From Asterias rubens (Eukaryota > Echinodermata > Asteroidea > Forcipulatida > Asteriidae): a stretch of DNA of 64,000 nt. Of the stretch, positions 1-11,771 are shown piece after piece. Each line of letters starts with the position of its first letter. The first letter of the stretch is position 1. A program made the translations under genes and the position numbers. The notes beneath the pieces were generated by a model. The model had not been told where the DNA came from. It was given only the letters and a program-made list of their open reading frames with translations, and did no database searches. Location of the stretch: NCBI RefSeq assembly GCF_902459465.1, contig NC_047081.1:12072849-12136848 (forward strand), given 5' to 3'.

Positions 1-59
1 ACCAATTAAAGATCACTGTAACCAAACAACAACACCAATTAAAGATCACTGTAACCAAA
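1..59. repeat. Two-copy 33-bp tandem repeat
   Basis: ACCAATTAAAGATCACTGTA starts at position 1 and again at position 34, so the period is 33 bp. The array is cut by the window edge and may continue to the left. No function is suggested. Confidence 0.8.
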
Positions 60-336
60 GAACACGTACATTAATGGCGAATTCGGGTAGACGGTATTCA
101 GTATAAATCATAGCGTTGCTCAAGGCAGTCGCATTATTCGCTCCGAAAAGACGCCGCCGTAAACCCACCCGTATACCCTATTCGTGGTGCGTGCGATCAC
201 ACCGCCTGACCCACCCGTATACACACTGTCACATCGTACGAGTACTGTGCACACAAGTCATCCGCACTCGTACCACTAACCGCATGCGGAGGCCGTCAGG
301 CCGACAGCCTTGTCGGGTCTGTAACTTCCGGGTTTA

Positions 337-764
337 ATGTGTTTCATGAACGAATTTCCACCAGTGGAAAAATGGGGGGGGGGGGGGCTTTTGGATATGC
401 TAGTATGCAGCCATGAATATGTATATCTTTCGTCAGACCTATCAGACAACACAGGATGTGAGGCAATGACGGCCTCATCCAGTCCTATTTCCGTGTGTTT
501 TGGATGGCGTGTTTTTATCCTGCCTTCTATTTGTTTTATGTTTTTATTGTGCTTTTTTGTATTACTGCAGTTCATCATTGTTTGTATTCCACCAGTCCTG
601 TTCATGTGTGTTTTTTATTATCTTTTTATATTAATAATAATTATTTTATCAATAATAATAATGTTTTTACTATTTAATTATTGTAAATCATGTGCAATTT
701 GGCCTGTGGGCCACGAATTGTGATTCCAATAAAATGAAATGAAATGAAATGAAATGAAATGAAA
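337..764 (+). mobile_element. 5'-truncated non-LTR retrotransposon 3' end with (GAAAT)n tail
   Basis: The segment ends with GTGCAATTTGGCCTGTGGGC, then AATAAAATGAAAT repeated in 5-bp steps to about 764. A 3' UTR followed by a short tandem tail is typical of CR1/L2-group LINEs. A related GTGCAATTTGGCC string follows the LINE ORF2 remnant near 47970, which supports a shared family. The left limit is approximate. No reverse transcriptase remains here. Confidence 0.55.
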
Positions 765-865
765 CGGCCTCCGCATGCGGATATTGTACGGGGTGAATAC
801 GGGTGGGTTTTTCTACAGCGGCGGTCTTTTTTCGGAGTGAATAATTCGACTGCCTTGAGCAAGGC

Positions 866-873
866 TATAAAAA
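866..873 (+). promoter_or_regulatory. Possible TATA box of the P450 gene
   Basis: TATAAAAA lies about 150 bp upstream of the P450 ATG at 1023, a reasonable distance for a TATA box plus a short 5' UTR. It sits in the end of the foldback arm, and the other arm carries the related GTATAAATCA at 101-110, so it could be repeat sequence with no promoter role. Confidence 0.3.
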
Positions 874-1022
874 TCATCGCAGTGTATCTGATATATTATT
901 GTGAGGTCATTTTAGCCTATAGGATCAAACCGCTAGGCCATTCTAATTTTTAAAAACATTTATACCATATACATGTATTTTTGGTTGGTGCAGTGTTCGA
1001 CGGCTAATTCGTCTCAAGAAAC

Positions 1023-4000
1023 ATGGATCTGTACGATGTATGGAGTCAAATCAACGTCAGGACAGTCATCCTCGGATTTACGATCTTTGCCTTTCTTTTC
1101 TTATTGGGTCGCCGGCCCAAGAATCTACCACCAGGCCCGTATGGCTGGCCTCTACTCGGCTACATTCCACAGCTAGCTATGACAAAAGAACCCATTCACG
1201 ATGCATTGGCAAAGCTCGGTCTAAGGTGGGGATATAATTATGTTATTTTCCATTAAAAGTCTTACGTACGTCATTATTAGATGGTTTTGTGTTTAGGTAT
1301 ATGCTTCTTTAACAGCGCTACAATAGAGGGCTTTATACTTGCATTACGTTCAGCACTGATCTGACTTTCGAAGCAGCGTATCTCTAATTTCTAACATCAT
1401 ACCTATCAATTAATTTTTTTCTTTCTTTTTTCTTGAACAAATGAACTTTTATATTGTTTTAAATGTTTTTGAGTCTGTGAGCCACAATAACACTATAGCT
1501 TTGCTGGAGTTAGGGTGGTGGGTTTTGGGGGAGCTAGGCCGGGTGGGGAAGCTATCTGATCATCGGGACTTAAAACCCCTCTCCTGAATACCAATAATTA
1601 ATGATCAAATATGGCGGAACACATCATGGACTGATAGTTCTGTCTAATTATTACTCGAAACAGGTACAAGTCCCTCATGAGTTTCTCAGTAGCCAATCAA
1701 CTCATCGTCGTCTTGCAAGATTATGACGTCATGAAAGAAGCCTTTGCGCAGCATCAACTGAGTGGACGGCCGACCCTCGAGATCAGACAAATAACACTCC
1801 CTGGATACGGTAAAAAAAAAATCTTTCAGTTTTTTTAAAACAATGCTTTGACTACATAATCAATGAAGAGAGAGGGAGGGGGGGGGGGCGGGGACAAAAC
1901 ACAGTGTATACCAAGCTGCCGTCTAGATGTAAAGTTTTTTTTTATTACTTGTAAAACAAGAATGGCTTTTAGCCTTGTTTGGGACAAACTTGCTCCAAAA
2001 AACCCAAAACTGCAAAAACAAAAATAATACGATGGTACAACTGGCAAAATAGTCAGACAAAATAATAGGAGGGTCGAGTGTGTACTATGTATGTGTATTC
2101 ACCATACAAATAATCACCGGGGACACAAGTTCAGCTATTCAAAACACTATTATTTATTGATGGTAAGTTATGGTTCACAATGTCTGCATAATGAGAAGAT
2201 TTTAAAGATGTTGTTGGTTTGTCAGGGTGATTAAATGTCTTTCTTTGGGTTGACAGGTGTTCTTTCAGCATCGGAGGGGGAACCTTGGACTGAGCTAAGA
2301 CGTTTCTCTGTAACTACCTTAAGAGGGCTTGGAGTGGGGAAGTCAAGTTTCGAAGCCCACATCACGACAGAGACGAAATGTCTGATCGAAGGACTTCACA
2401 AATCAAAAGGGAAAAGAATCAACCCGAGTCATATGATTGAAAACGCAGTCTCTAACATCATCTGCTCAGTGGTCTTCGGTAGAAGATTCGAGTACACAGA
2501 CAAAAGGTTTCAGCGTCTTCTCTCGATTCTCAATGAAATGTTTGAGCTCATTGGGGCGGGTGGAGTAATTCAATTCGTACCCATATTCGCCAAGATGCAG
2601 TTCCTCCCAATCGTGAAGAAAACCATCAGCATTAATTTGAGGTTGGACGAAATTCTGTCTCAGTTGTGTTACACGAGGGATACCGAAGATGGGGGAAATG
2701 ATGAGGATCCGCGAGATTTCGCGGGAGCTTTCTTAAAGGAGATGAATCGTAAGAAGCAGCAAGGTGTACCTACCTACTTAACTCCGGTCACTATGCATCA
2801 CACCTTTGGGGAGCTCTTTGGTGCAGGAACAGAGACCACCTCGACTACACTCCGATGGGCTTTGCTGTATATGATAGCTTTTCCAGACATACAGTCTCGA
2901 GTTCAGAAGGAACTTGACGAAGCTGTGGGTCGTAACAGACTTCCACGGCTCTCTGATAAGCCGGAGTTACCGTTTACAGAAGCAGTGCTGAGTGAGATTC
3001 AAAGGATGGGGAGCATTGTGCCGCTAGGAGTACCCCATAGATGCACTGAGGATACCATATTGAGAGGGTAAGTTTTGTCATTATTATGTTTTAGAAGTTT
3101 TTCTTTTAACAGAATATTTCTTCGAAGGCAAAATTTTTGTTTACTAGAAATTGCTCATCGGCCTATTGACACTGACGTGAAAATAACAGCTTATTGAAAG
3201 TTTTTATAACCCAGCTTTAAAATGATTCATCACAGAACTCAAAGTTCCACGACCTTGACTTCCTCCGGATATTTGTTTGCACGTTATGTCTGTCTCAACT
3301 GGAAATCTTCTTGAATAAACATGTGACGTCAGTAAACAAATTGGTTACACACTGACCTGCCGTTTGTGATTGTATTTTGATTTTTTAGATACAGCATACC
3401 GAAAGGCTCCATCGTTATCACCAACTTATGGAATGTACACATGGACCCAGTAGAGTGGCCAAATCCGGAACAGTTCAATCCTGAGAGATTTCTGGACGAT
3501 GAGGGCAGGTTTCATCGAAGGGAGAAACTCATTCCATTTGGAATAGGTAAAGTAAATTGTCATGTTGAGGGACAAAAATAGCTAATGGGTTGACGTGTCG
3601 ACCCTATATCAAATTCTTTCTCGAAGGACAAACAACAAACAAACAAGGGCTTTGTATTTCTTAATTTTTGTTGGATTAGACAAACAACACTTAATTTTGG
3701 TCAAATTACTTTTTTTGTTAAGGGATACAGGGTACCAAACATTCTTGACGAACGCCCCAGTAATTTTAGACAGACGTTTGAAATGACACTCTTGCTTCAT
3801 AATTCATAATCAAAAGGTTATAAAGGAAATAGTCTGGTCCCATTCAGCTTAACATAATTTTGTTCATTAGGAATACATGGTCGTGAACTAAGATAGTGAT
3901 AGCGTCAATAATATCTGAGTTCGCAGTGAATTTAAACCTTACAAGAATAACAAGAATATGGTCCTAGACAACTGCACTTCAATAAATTTCCACCCCCCCC

Positions 4001-4186
4001 CCCACAGGAAGACGGATCTGCCTGGGTGAACAGCTGGCCAAAATGGAACTTTACATCGTGTTCACGTGCCTCCTTCATCAGTTCACGTTCAAGCCACCAG
4101 AGGGCGCCCCAGATGTTTCATTCAAAGTGTGTGATGGAATAACACGTGCGCCCGAATCTTTTGAACTGTGTGCCGTTGCTCGTTGA
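1023..4186 (+). CDS. Cytochrome P450, CYP2-like microsomal monooxygenase (5 exons)
   Basis: Exons by splice sites and frame: 1023-1225, 1664-1809, 2257-3067, 3389-3546 and 4008-4186. The phases join to 1497 nt, 498 residues plus stop, the normal length for animal CYP2 enzymes. Seen in order: an N-terminal hydrophobic anchor (about residues 13-28), a proline-rich hinge LPPGPYGWPLLG, the I-helix oxygen-activation motif FGAGTETTSTT, the K-helix ExxR (EIQR), NPERF, and the haem loop FGIGRRICLG with the thiolate cysteine. All hallmark residues are present and no frame breaks were found, so the gene looks functional. The family oxidises lipophilic substrates on the ER membrane with electrons from P450 reductase; the substrate here cannot be inferred. 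Exon 3 is long (811 bp), suggesting intron loss relative to vertebrate CYP2 genes. It converges with the kinase gene 753 bp downstream. Confidence 0.93.
3585..3635. repeat. Fragment of a GACGTTTCGACCC-type dispersed repeat
   Basis: GACGTGTCGACCCTATATCA followed by TTCTTTCTCGAAGGA, in P450 intron 4, matches the repeat at 13420-13495. The family is dispersed; no coding content. Confidence 0.45.
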
Positions 4187-4939
4187 ACTGCCTTCAATTG
4201 AAGTATTACATTAAGAGTTGCTGATTCTCGATATAAAACATTTATTGGTGTGGGTACGATACAAGGCACTCTGAGTCAAGATATGTTTTTATAACAAATT
4301 GAACTTATCTTTATAATAAATTTTATTGAATTGAATTTTAAGTCAGATACTTCCTTATTAGTGGCTGCGGCTACCGGTTGTGGCTTCTCCTCTATACATT
4401 TCAATAATAGGAGTGTGCATTATATAAGAAACTATTACAGTGTAAAGTCATTTACTCATATAAAATTTGTAAATTGCCGAAATATGACACACAACTTGTT
4501 TGTTTGCTAATTATAATACATTTGCTGGCAGTGTAAGCACTTTATGTAATCCGCCATATACTCGAACTGACAAACCTGTGGAAGTTTAAGATCGACCGGC
4601 CATCTGGGTCACGACATAATTGTGAAAATCCATTACACATTTTTTGCGTGACATCGATTCACAAAAATGAATAAAACGCTCACCGAACTCCAAACTCCAA
4701 ACGGGAAAGTTGTTTCTTTACTTCTCATCAAATATGACATTTCAGACAGAAATATTTCAATGGATGTTTTCTACGTAAGTCTGTGAGCTTTAGACGTTTC
4801 TTACCAATTATGTAATGTTCCTTTAACAATTAGTTTTGGCTATAAAACTAGTCTAATCTAATATGAAAATAAACTTGAATAAAGCAAAGCTGCTTAACGC
4901 ATATAATTGTGCTTTCTGAATTTTCTAAGCTTTAATTAT
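4187..4939. other. Convergent intergenic spacer with polyadenylation signal and dispersed repeat
   Basis: This lies between the stop codons of the P450 (+) and the kinase (-). AATAAA at 4315-4320, 129 bp after the P450 stop, is a good polyadenylation signal. The part from about 4640 to 4830 (TTTCAATGGATGTTTTCTAC ... GTAAGTCTGTGAGC) is a decayed member of the dispersed family also seen at 14160-14450, 39080-39400 and 42720-42880. No coding potential was seen. Confidence 0.55.
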
Positions 4940-7900
4940 TTATTTATTATTATTCTGGACGTCATTGTTGTCAAAGAGATGTTGAATGAGAACACTTGGA
5001 GTGATTATGTTGGTATATTCTCTAGTAAGACTGAGACCCAAGTGTAGACATGGTACTTCAATCAGAGTTCGATCTGCTGGATCGTCACCTGCCTCCGGTC
5101 TACCCAAAATCCTGACAAAACCAAAGAAGGAAAAAAAAACATTAAACTTTGAACAGGGACAACCACGAAACCTATCATTTTAAAGGGTCTATCTGTATTA
5201 ATATATATCGGAATAATTCAGTTCGTAAAATCTCTCTTTAGTATTCAATTGGTCCAGGATGTACTGTTATTCCTTTTGAGATAAGATGAAAAGCTGCTGT
5301 TGAAGTGACTACTTTAACTCCCGCAGAAATGATAATAATTCAGTTCTCTATTCTCTTCCAAACTACGTTTTTTTTTAATGCATTGATATAGGTCTTTAAG
5401 GAGGAAGATAGGGGGACAGTCTGTGGGTAGAAAAGGGGCTGGAGGAGTGGGATGTTTGTGGATCGAGTTGGCCTAAAAGACCCACCTTACTTACCTTCTT
5501 ACGAGCCTACAGCCCATGAATCCAGCTGTATCAGACACTGTTGCAGCGAATTGTTCGGGCGTTAGATACTCGGCCGCATCATTAAAGTATATTTTCACTG
5601 TGGATAATCAATTATATTCATTGTTGTAAGCGAGGTACACTATAGAATTAATCGGTACGTACACTTATTTGACTTCTGTGAAAAATGTGATTTGCTGGTG
5701 TGACCTTTTTGTGAATATTATTGTTAACGACTAGATATACTCGGATTTGCATTACAGCGAAACCCGTGGCTTTATATATATTCCATTAGCTTAAAAACAA
5801 AGTATCATACGCCTCTCTAAATATTCATGAATGACGTCACCATTCTAACCCAAAGCGAGGCCATAGGCGCAGCCACTGCAACTAGGATCGAGTGGCTGGT
5901 ACTGGTGGTGGCGTGACGTGCGCAGATGGGCTCGTTTTGGGTTAGAATGATGACGTCATGCATGAATATTAAGAGCGGTGTACTGTATTAATATTCATGA
6001 ATGACGTCACATGCATTCTAACCCTAAATGAGGCGAATTATTCTTTGCAAATTTGTGACGTCAACATTCGCATTCGCGTTCGCAAATATGAACCGGACTT
6101 AACGTTTTTTTAATGTGGGTTTGGGTGACAAAGCAGAGAAACACTGGTACCTGTTTCCTTAATGCATTCCTCAAGTAAAGAATAAAAGGTCGGATTATCT
6201 TTGACGGGTAGAACTTATGCTCCAGGTAGACAACCATGTAATTGGAGAGTAGATGGCCAATGTCTTCACCCGCTGGGCCAACTCTTGACGCCTCAAAATC
6301 AATGATCTAAGAATAAGACAAAAAGAGTGGTTAATTCAAACTACCCTGTCAGACCTAATCCCCAAAATGTTATGTCAGTGAAAATACCATGCCAGTGTGG
6401 CATTTTGTGACCGGCTCCGTAAAAATATTTGCAAAGCAGAAATGTTTCTGGATAAGCAATAATTATTTTCTGCTTGAGCAGTGTTGTAAGAGAGGTCATA
6501 GTTCACTCATACATAAATAGCCAATCACTGTTTGAACATTGCCCGTTCCTTGAACGGATAGGCCCTACATCAAAGATGAACAAGGCGCTGGTTTGTTTGT
6601 GATTGCGAACGTTGAACCAGTCCCTTTGTGTTGGTAAACGTGATTCCTTTTAGTAATGATTAATGTAACCCTTTATGACAATGAATACCTTTGCAGAGTC
6701 TCCTTTTATCAAGATGGAGCTGGCATGAAGGTCAGCATGGATCAAACATTCTTCTTTCGTTTCCATGACATCTCGAAGCCTCGCCCTATTTGTAACGATC
6801 ACTGAATCCTTGCTCATTAAATCGTATATTTCTTTCAATGCGGGTGACTGTCTCTCGATGTTTTCATCCTTGTGAATGTTTTCAAAAATATAGTAAACTA
6901 GGATCCCCTGGAATGCATCATTCCTATTTGAGAAAATAAGCAAAAAAACAAGAACCGAAACGGTTAAATATATTATATGTCCTCTGTTTAACGCTTACTA
7001 TAGATGATTTAAAAAACTATACATACATTAACATCTCCTGGAAACCATGGCAAAATTTCATAAAACTGTTAAGCAAAAAATACTGCTAAGCAAAAATTTA
7101 TGCTAAGAAAAATATTGGGGGGGGGGGGGCACCATTCACACCGATGTATTCTTTATGGACTTTTCACTGGTAACCAGTTTCTGCTAATCAATATTTTTCT
7201 GTGCCGATGGCAAGTTTTTGTGCTTACACGCTTAATGAAGTTGGGCTCAGTACGTTGCCGAAGTTATGCACTTCTTTTAAGTATGCGTGAGAAACTTTCA
7301 TTGTAAGAATGGAAGATAGAACTTAATTTGTTAGCACAATTGGAATGCGTAAAAGCTTTTTTTAGATTTGCAAGGATCGGGTTTGACGAACGAGAACCGG
7401 TTTGCTCCGGCCTCTGTAAAAGTTCTTCAAATTTCCACAGATTCACTCGTTGTTTTATTGCCTCTTCAATATTTTCAGAGTTTCCAATGAACCCAATTTC
7501 ATAGAGCTGCTGAAGCAGCTAAGCACAACAACATTTTGCTTACTTGAACAAGGTTACCAGCCAAAATACTATGTCACATGTACCACTAATGACTGGTATC
7601 CTGCTCATTTCTGCCTAGCAGAAAATTGTTAATGTTTTCTGCTTATTAAGCAGCTTTATGAAATTGGGGCCTCATTTGAATACCTACTTGGTCTTCTCCA
7701 CCATCTTGGCGAGACTGGTCTCAGTCACATTAGTCTTATGTGTACCCCGATGTAGCTTTGCAATGTACCGTGCCACGTCTTGAATAGCGGGTAGACTAGC
7801 CTGGTGTCGTTGGAACATCTGTCGTAGGATGTCGTAGTCAAAGAGGTCTTGCATTACATCTGCATCGCAATAATGGTGGAATCAAGTTCAGTTCATAACC

Positions 7901-10900
7901 TGCTTGATATATTGTTTTTATTCTTTCGATGATGAACCGGTTTTAAGTTCTTACCTGATGATAGTGTGTTTCCTTTTTATTGTTTTCAAAATGGGATAGC
8001 CCTTGGTTGTTCTTAATGGTTAAATTGAAGCCTAAGGTTCCTGGGTGCTACAGTAGCTGTAGCGAACCCACGGCTTCATTTACATGATCAAAAGAAAAAA
8101 ATGCTATTCTGTTTATATTTTCCCTCTTAATGGCCACATCAGAATACACTTTGACTTTGAAGATGACAACACCCTTCCCATGAGCCCCACCCCCTCCTCC
8201 ACCCCGTCACCACTACCACTACCACCATCACCAAAAGAACTTTTTATTTGTTTTTGTTTTCTTGTTTTTGTTTATTGTAACTTAGTCTAGTTTGATAGTA
8301 AAGTGTGGTTTTAAATTAATATTTTTTGCGTTATATTTATTGTTGGTTTTCGTAACAAATCTATTGTCTATTGGTTTTAATTTGTAACGTCCCTATTGCA
8401 TTCATATTATTTGCCGTACTTTTATATTGTTTTATAGCAGATTTGGATAAACCAGTAATACTTAAAGTAAGACTCACAATAACAGTTATCTTCATCAAAG
8501 AAGATTGGTTCTGGTACAGATCCTGGAGCGAGTTGATTTAGTAAAGACAGCGTAAAATACTCGGTTTGATTCCTTCTTTCAGTCATCGGTAATTCTGGAC
8601 CAACAACCTGTGATTGACCATCAGAAATAAATGAAGCAAGCAAAATCGACAGGTTCCTTGTGTTTAAAGGCAGTCAGGTTGGCTCAGTGGTTTTTCCACA
8701 TGCCTTTCATCTGTTTGGAACGGAGCCTTACAAAGTGGATTGGGTTTTCAGTCCCTAAACTAACCGACTGCGCGGGTTTCCCTGTTTGGGTTCCCCACGT
8801 CTTAATCTGAGTAAGTATTTAAAGGCAGGATACTATTGGTCATTGTCAAAGATCAGTCTTCTCAGTTGGTGTGTCTCAACATATGCATGTAATAAATAAA
8901 AAAAACGGTCAAAATTTGGGCTCAGTTCGTTATCGAAGTTGCTAGAATATTGTTTAAAAAAACACTCTTGCTGCACAGAGTTGTGTTTATCAGATTCTTA
9001 AAAAAACCCACACAGAACACAACGTGCAGTCGGGCAGTTTAGGGACTGAAAACCATGACTGAAGCCTTTCGAATACTCTATTTTTATGGGGGTGAACAAA
9101 TCCCCTTTCTCTACAATTACATTACTTCAAAGGGTGTTGTTTCTAACACCTCTCCAGTGCTCTTTAACATTTAAGTTGTTATGATCATTTATTGTTTGAG
9201 TAACTACCAAAAACACACCCTCTCTTAACTTTCAAATACGAAATATTTGGTGGTATCAGTTTTATGAAAATTACATCGCTTGTTACCTTGAAGTATCCCA
9301 TAGATTGCTTAACGATGACGGATGATCCAGTCATAGATGTTATTCTGAATACCCAGTTTGACTCTCCACCACTCAGCTCCTCAGTAGTGCATTCAAGCTG
9401 ACAAAACTATGAACAAGAATATCAAATAAATCAACAGATACACGACATACTCTAAGCAGCAAATCAATTAATCAGAAGATATTTTATATATTTTTTCAAA
9501 GGCGCATGAAGTCAATTTAACACTTAATTTAACATTTGAGCAGTTTCTTAAAAGTATGAAAAGTGTGAGCATCCTTGCTGGGCTTGCTATGGTAGTTATG
9601 GGATGTGGGTATTGTTGTTATTGTTTTTGTTTTTGATGTTGTTGTTGTTGTTGTTATTGTTGTTTTAGGTTAGGGATCGTGTAAAATCCCTGCATTGACC
9701 GTCATCTTTAATGTCAAACAATGGAAATTATCATGTTTACGGAAATTATCATGTTTACGGAAATTATCATGTTTACGGAAATTATCATGTTTACGGAAAT
9801 TATCATGCTTACGGAAATTATCATGTTTACGGAAATTATCATGTTTACGGAAATTATCATGTTTACGGAAATTATCATGTTTACGGAAATTATCATGTTT
9901 ACGGAAATTATCATGTTTACGGAAATTATCATGTTTACGGAAATTATCATGTTTACGGAAATTATCATGTTTACGGAAATTATCATGTTTACGGAAATTA
10001 TCATGTTTACGGAAATTATCATGTTTACGGAAATTATCATGTTTTTCTTCAAGTTCTTGAAATGATGGTAAGCATCATCGAGTGGCTCCGCACTTCCACA
10101 GTACGCATGCGCAAACACGTTTATTGTACTGTTAGTCTCAATCAAGGCAAGGGAAATGCAGCTGGAAAAGGCATGTTCAGGCGATTTTAAAGTTCAATCA
10201 AAAGGTTAGACAATGGGGCCAACGTAAACCTATTTTAACAATGCTAACATGATGAGAACTCCCTTGTATACTTGCAAACAGGTGGAGAAAAGTCCACCTA
10301 GAATCGGAATGTATGTTTTAGCATTGATCAGACTAACAAAGAATGGTATAGAATAACCACAGATGAATTACGTCACACCCACCCAAAGGATACTTAATTC
10401 CACAGAATGTCCCCTCTGAACATCCCCCCCGAAATACTTTCTGGCAATGTTAAATCTCTAACTGTACATTCCAAACCGGAGGTGGCGATCTTCTACACGC
10501 CATATCAATCGGCATTACCGTCGGGCATTACCGTCGTCTGAGGACACGACTTATAACATGCCCAATGTTTCTCCACTTAAAGGTAAATATTGATCTTTGC
10601 ATTATATCACTAGAAACCTATGCAATGAAGCATTTCTATCGTGGTGCTGCTAATGACAAAGCATTAGTTTGTAGTTATATAGAGTACTTTGCTATAATAA
10701 CGTGGCCTGCGGATGGATGGCACCAAGGTTCATACCGGTGTTAAATGCTACTCATGGTTATTTTCGTCAGTAACTTGTGTTCTACGATCTCTCTCTGTAT
10801 GCTGACAACTATTTATATAATCTATAAGAATAAGCCTAAACAATGTAATAATAAACTTGCTGGTACAGCCGTGTTTAAAAGCTCTTTGTGGGAGTGCAAT

Positions 10901-11771
10901 GACGCTGAAAAGGCAGGTGTGGTCTTGACATTTCAAACAGTATCCTCTGCTCGTCTATTTTCACACCTCTCAAAGATGCAAACACCAGTTTACGATCAAG
11001 TTAATGAATAAATCGCTGAAAATAGAAAAATAACAGGATTTAGAGAATCACCCGGCATCGATTCTTAGTGCTATACAATCAGCACGAATTTGACAAGTTT
11101 GCCAGTTGCTGGATGAGAATACCGCCCGCAACGATACAACTACAAGAGCCTGGTCCCCTGTCTTTATCCTTGCGGATAAAGACAGGTGTTCTGCAGCAGT
11201 GATTTTGATGGATACAATGATCGTTGGTAACCGAGCAGTGACATAAGTTTTATATCTGCGTTTTGATTGGCCCGGGGTGTCGTTGGTGCAGCTGACAAAC
11301 ATCGGATAATTCAAAACACATTATATGGAAAGTTTACGTGAGGTCATCTCGACTCTCTGCATGTAGTGTGCACTGTGTATGTGGCATGCACACATTGTAC
11401 GTAACATGTTGCATGTAATGCTGTTATTGTGTACTATATACACGTAGGATTTGATAGCGTTTATAAAATGTGAAATGAATGTAGGTGAAAGGTGGAAGGG
11501 GATTGACCTAGACTCGAGGCCACTCTCTGGCGTTATTCACGACTCTCAAAGTGTGACGTCATATGGGAACCTACTTCGCTGTAATATTATTATATCAAAA
11601 TGAAGGAAACAAAATCACGTATTTTTACACGCGAGACTATATTGAAACATATTGAAATAGTGCACTTTAGATTAATCAAGAAATCATACTAACCTCATTG
11701 CCTAATTCCTTTTGCAAACGTTCCCAGTCGACATTGCATTCAACTTTACTGTCTGTCTGATTGTCTGCCAT
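4940..11771 (-). CDS. Methylthioribose kinase-like protein, APH/choline-kinase fold (8 exons)
   Basis: Minus-strand exons, 5' to 3': 11771-11694, 9397-9287, 8607-8478, 7859-7688, 6923-6689, 6306-6151, 5597-5495 and 5111-4940, about 384 residues (bacterial MtnK is about 400). Order of motifs: SNWVFRI and SVIVKQS (nucleotide-binding lysine), VVGPELPMT, APGSVPEPIFFDEDN, DLFDYDILR, the catalytic loop LIHADLHASS, metal-binding IIDFEASRVGPAGEDIG, and a C-terminal GFMGCRLVRR segment. This pattern fits 5-methylthioribose kinase, which phosphorylates MTR in methionine salvage and is absent from vertebrates, where MTAP does the job. All junctions agree in phase except exon 6 (ends phase 0) to exon 7 (needs one carried base). 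That leaves a missed splice site, an assembly indel or a real lesion. Introns carry MITEs and an 18-bp tandem array. The MtnK assignment comes from motif memory; another APH-family kinase remains possible. Confidence 0.78.
5815..6040. repeat. Foldback element with ATTCATGAATGACGTCA termini plus a partial second copy
   Basis: AATATTCATGAATGACGTCA followed by CATTCTAACCCAAA (about 5820-5856) is inverted at about 5935-5972 as TTTGGGTTAGAATGATGACG ... GCATGAATATT. A partial direct copy of the left arm follows at 5989-6035. It lies in intron 6 of the kinase gene, which might bear on the phase problem at that junction. Confidence 0.7.
7045..7672. repeat. MITE-like element, ~0.63 kb, in intron 4 of the kinase gene
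   Basis: The left end AAATTTCATAAAACTGTTAA and right end TTAAGCAGCTTTATGAAATT form imperfect terminal inverted repeats. The inside is rich in GCTAAGCA/TGCTTAGC words and has no convincing coding frame. A shorter member of the same family is at 21265-21470. Confidence 0.65.
8657..9060. repeat. Composite of a SINE-like fragment and a reversed MITE
   Basis: GGTTGGCTCAGTGGTT near 8670 resembles a decayed tRNA-type A box. AAAGGCAGGATACTATTGGT at about 8820-8840 onward to about 9000 is a reversed, truncated member of the GGCACTGGACACTATTGG MITE family. The string GGTTTTCAGTCCCTAAAC (8743-8762) is repeated in inverse at about 9036-9054, bracketing the MITE. All of this lies in intron 2 of the kinase gene. 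Confidence 0.45.
9724..10040. repeat. 18-bp minisatellite, about 18 units
   Basis: AAATTATCATGTTTACGG is repeated head to tail with almost no variation; one unit reads GCTTACGG near 9805. It lies in intron 1 of the kinase gene. Because 18 is a multiple of 3, several frames stay open through it, but these are repeat artefacts and not genes. Confidence 0.95.
11157..11186. repeat. Perfect 13-bp stem hairpin
   Basis: CCTGTCTTTATCC, a TTGC loop, then GGATAAAGACAGG. It is isolated in intron 1 of the kinase gene with no larger repeat visible around it. It could be a structured RNA element or chance. Confidence 0.6.

Larger units (their letters stand above)
101..877. repeat. Foldback (inverted-repeat) element interrupted by a LINE 3' end
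   Basis: The left arm (about 101-296) and right arm (about 765-877) are inverted copies. CAAGGCAGTCG...CTCCGAAAAG on the left reappears in reverse complement around 828-862, and CCGCATGCGGAGGCCG at 281-296 matches CGGCCTCCGCATGCGG at 765-780. The left arm is longer and has diverged. The sequence between the arms (297-764) ends as a retrotransposon tail, so a LINE appears to have landed in the centre of a MITE-like foldback. The right arm ends just upstream of the P450 start codon. Confidence 0.65.

Noticed and set aside
9695..10190. Open frames of 114-159 codons in all phases at the 18-bp array
   Set aside because: Pure repeat translation (period divisible by 3) on both strands, inside an intron.
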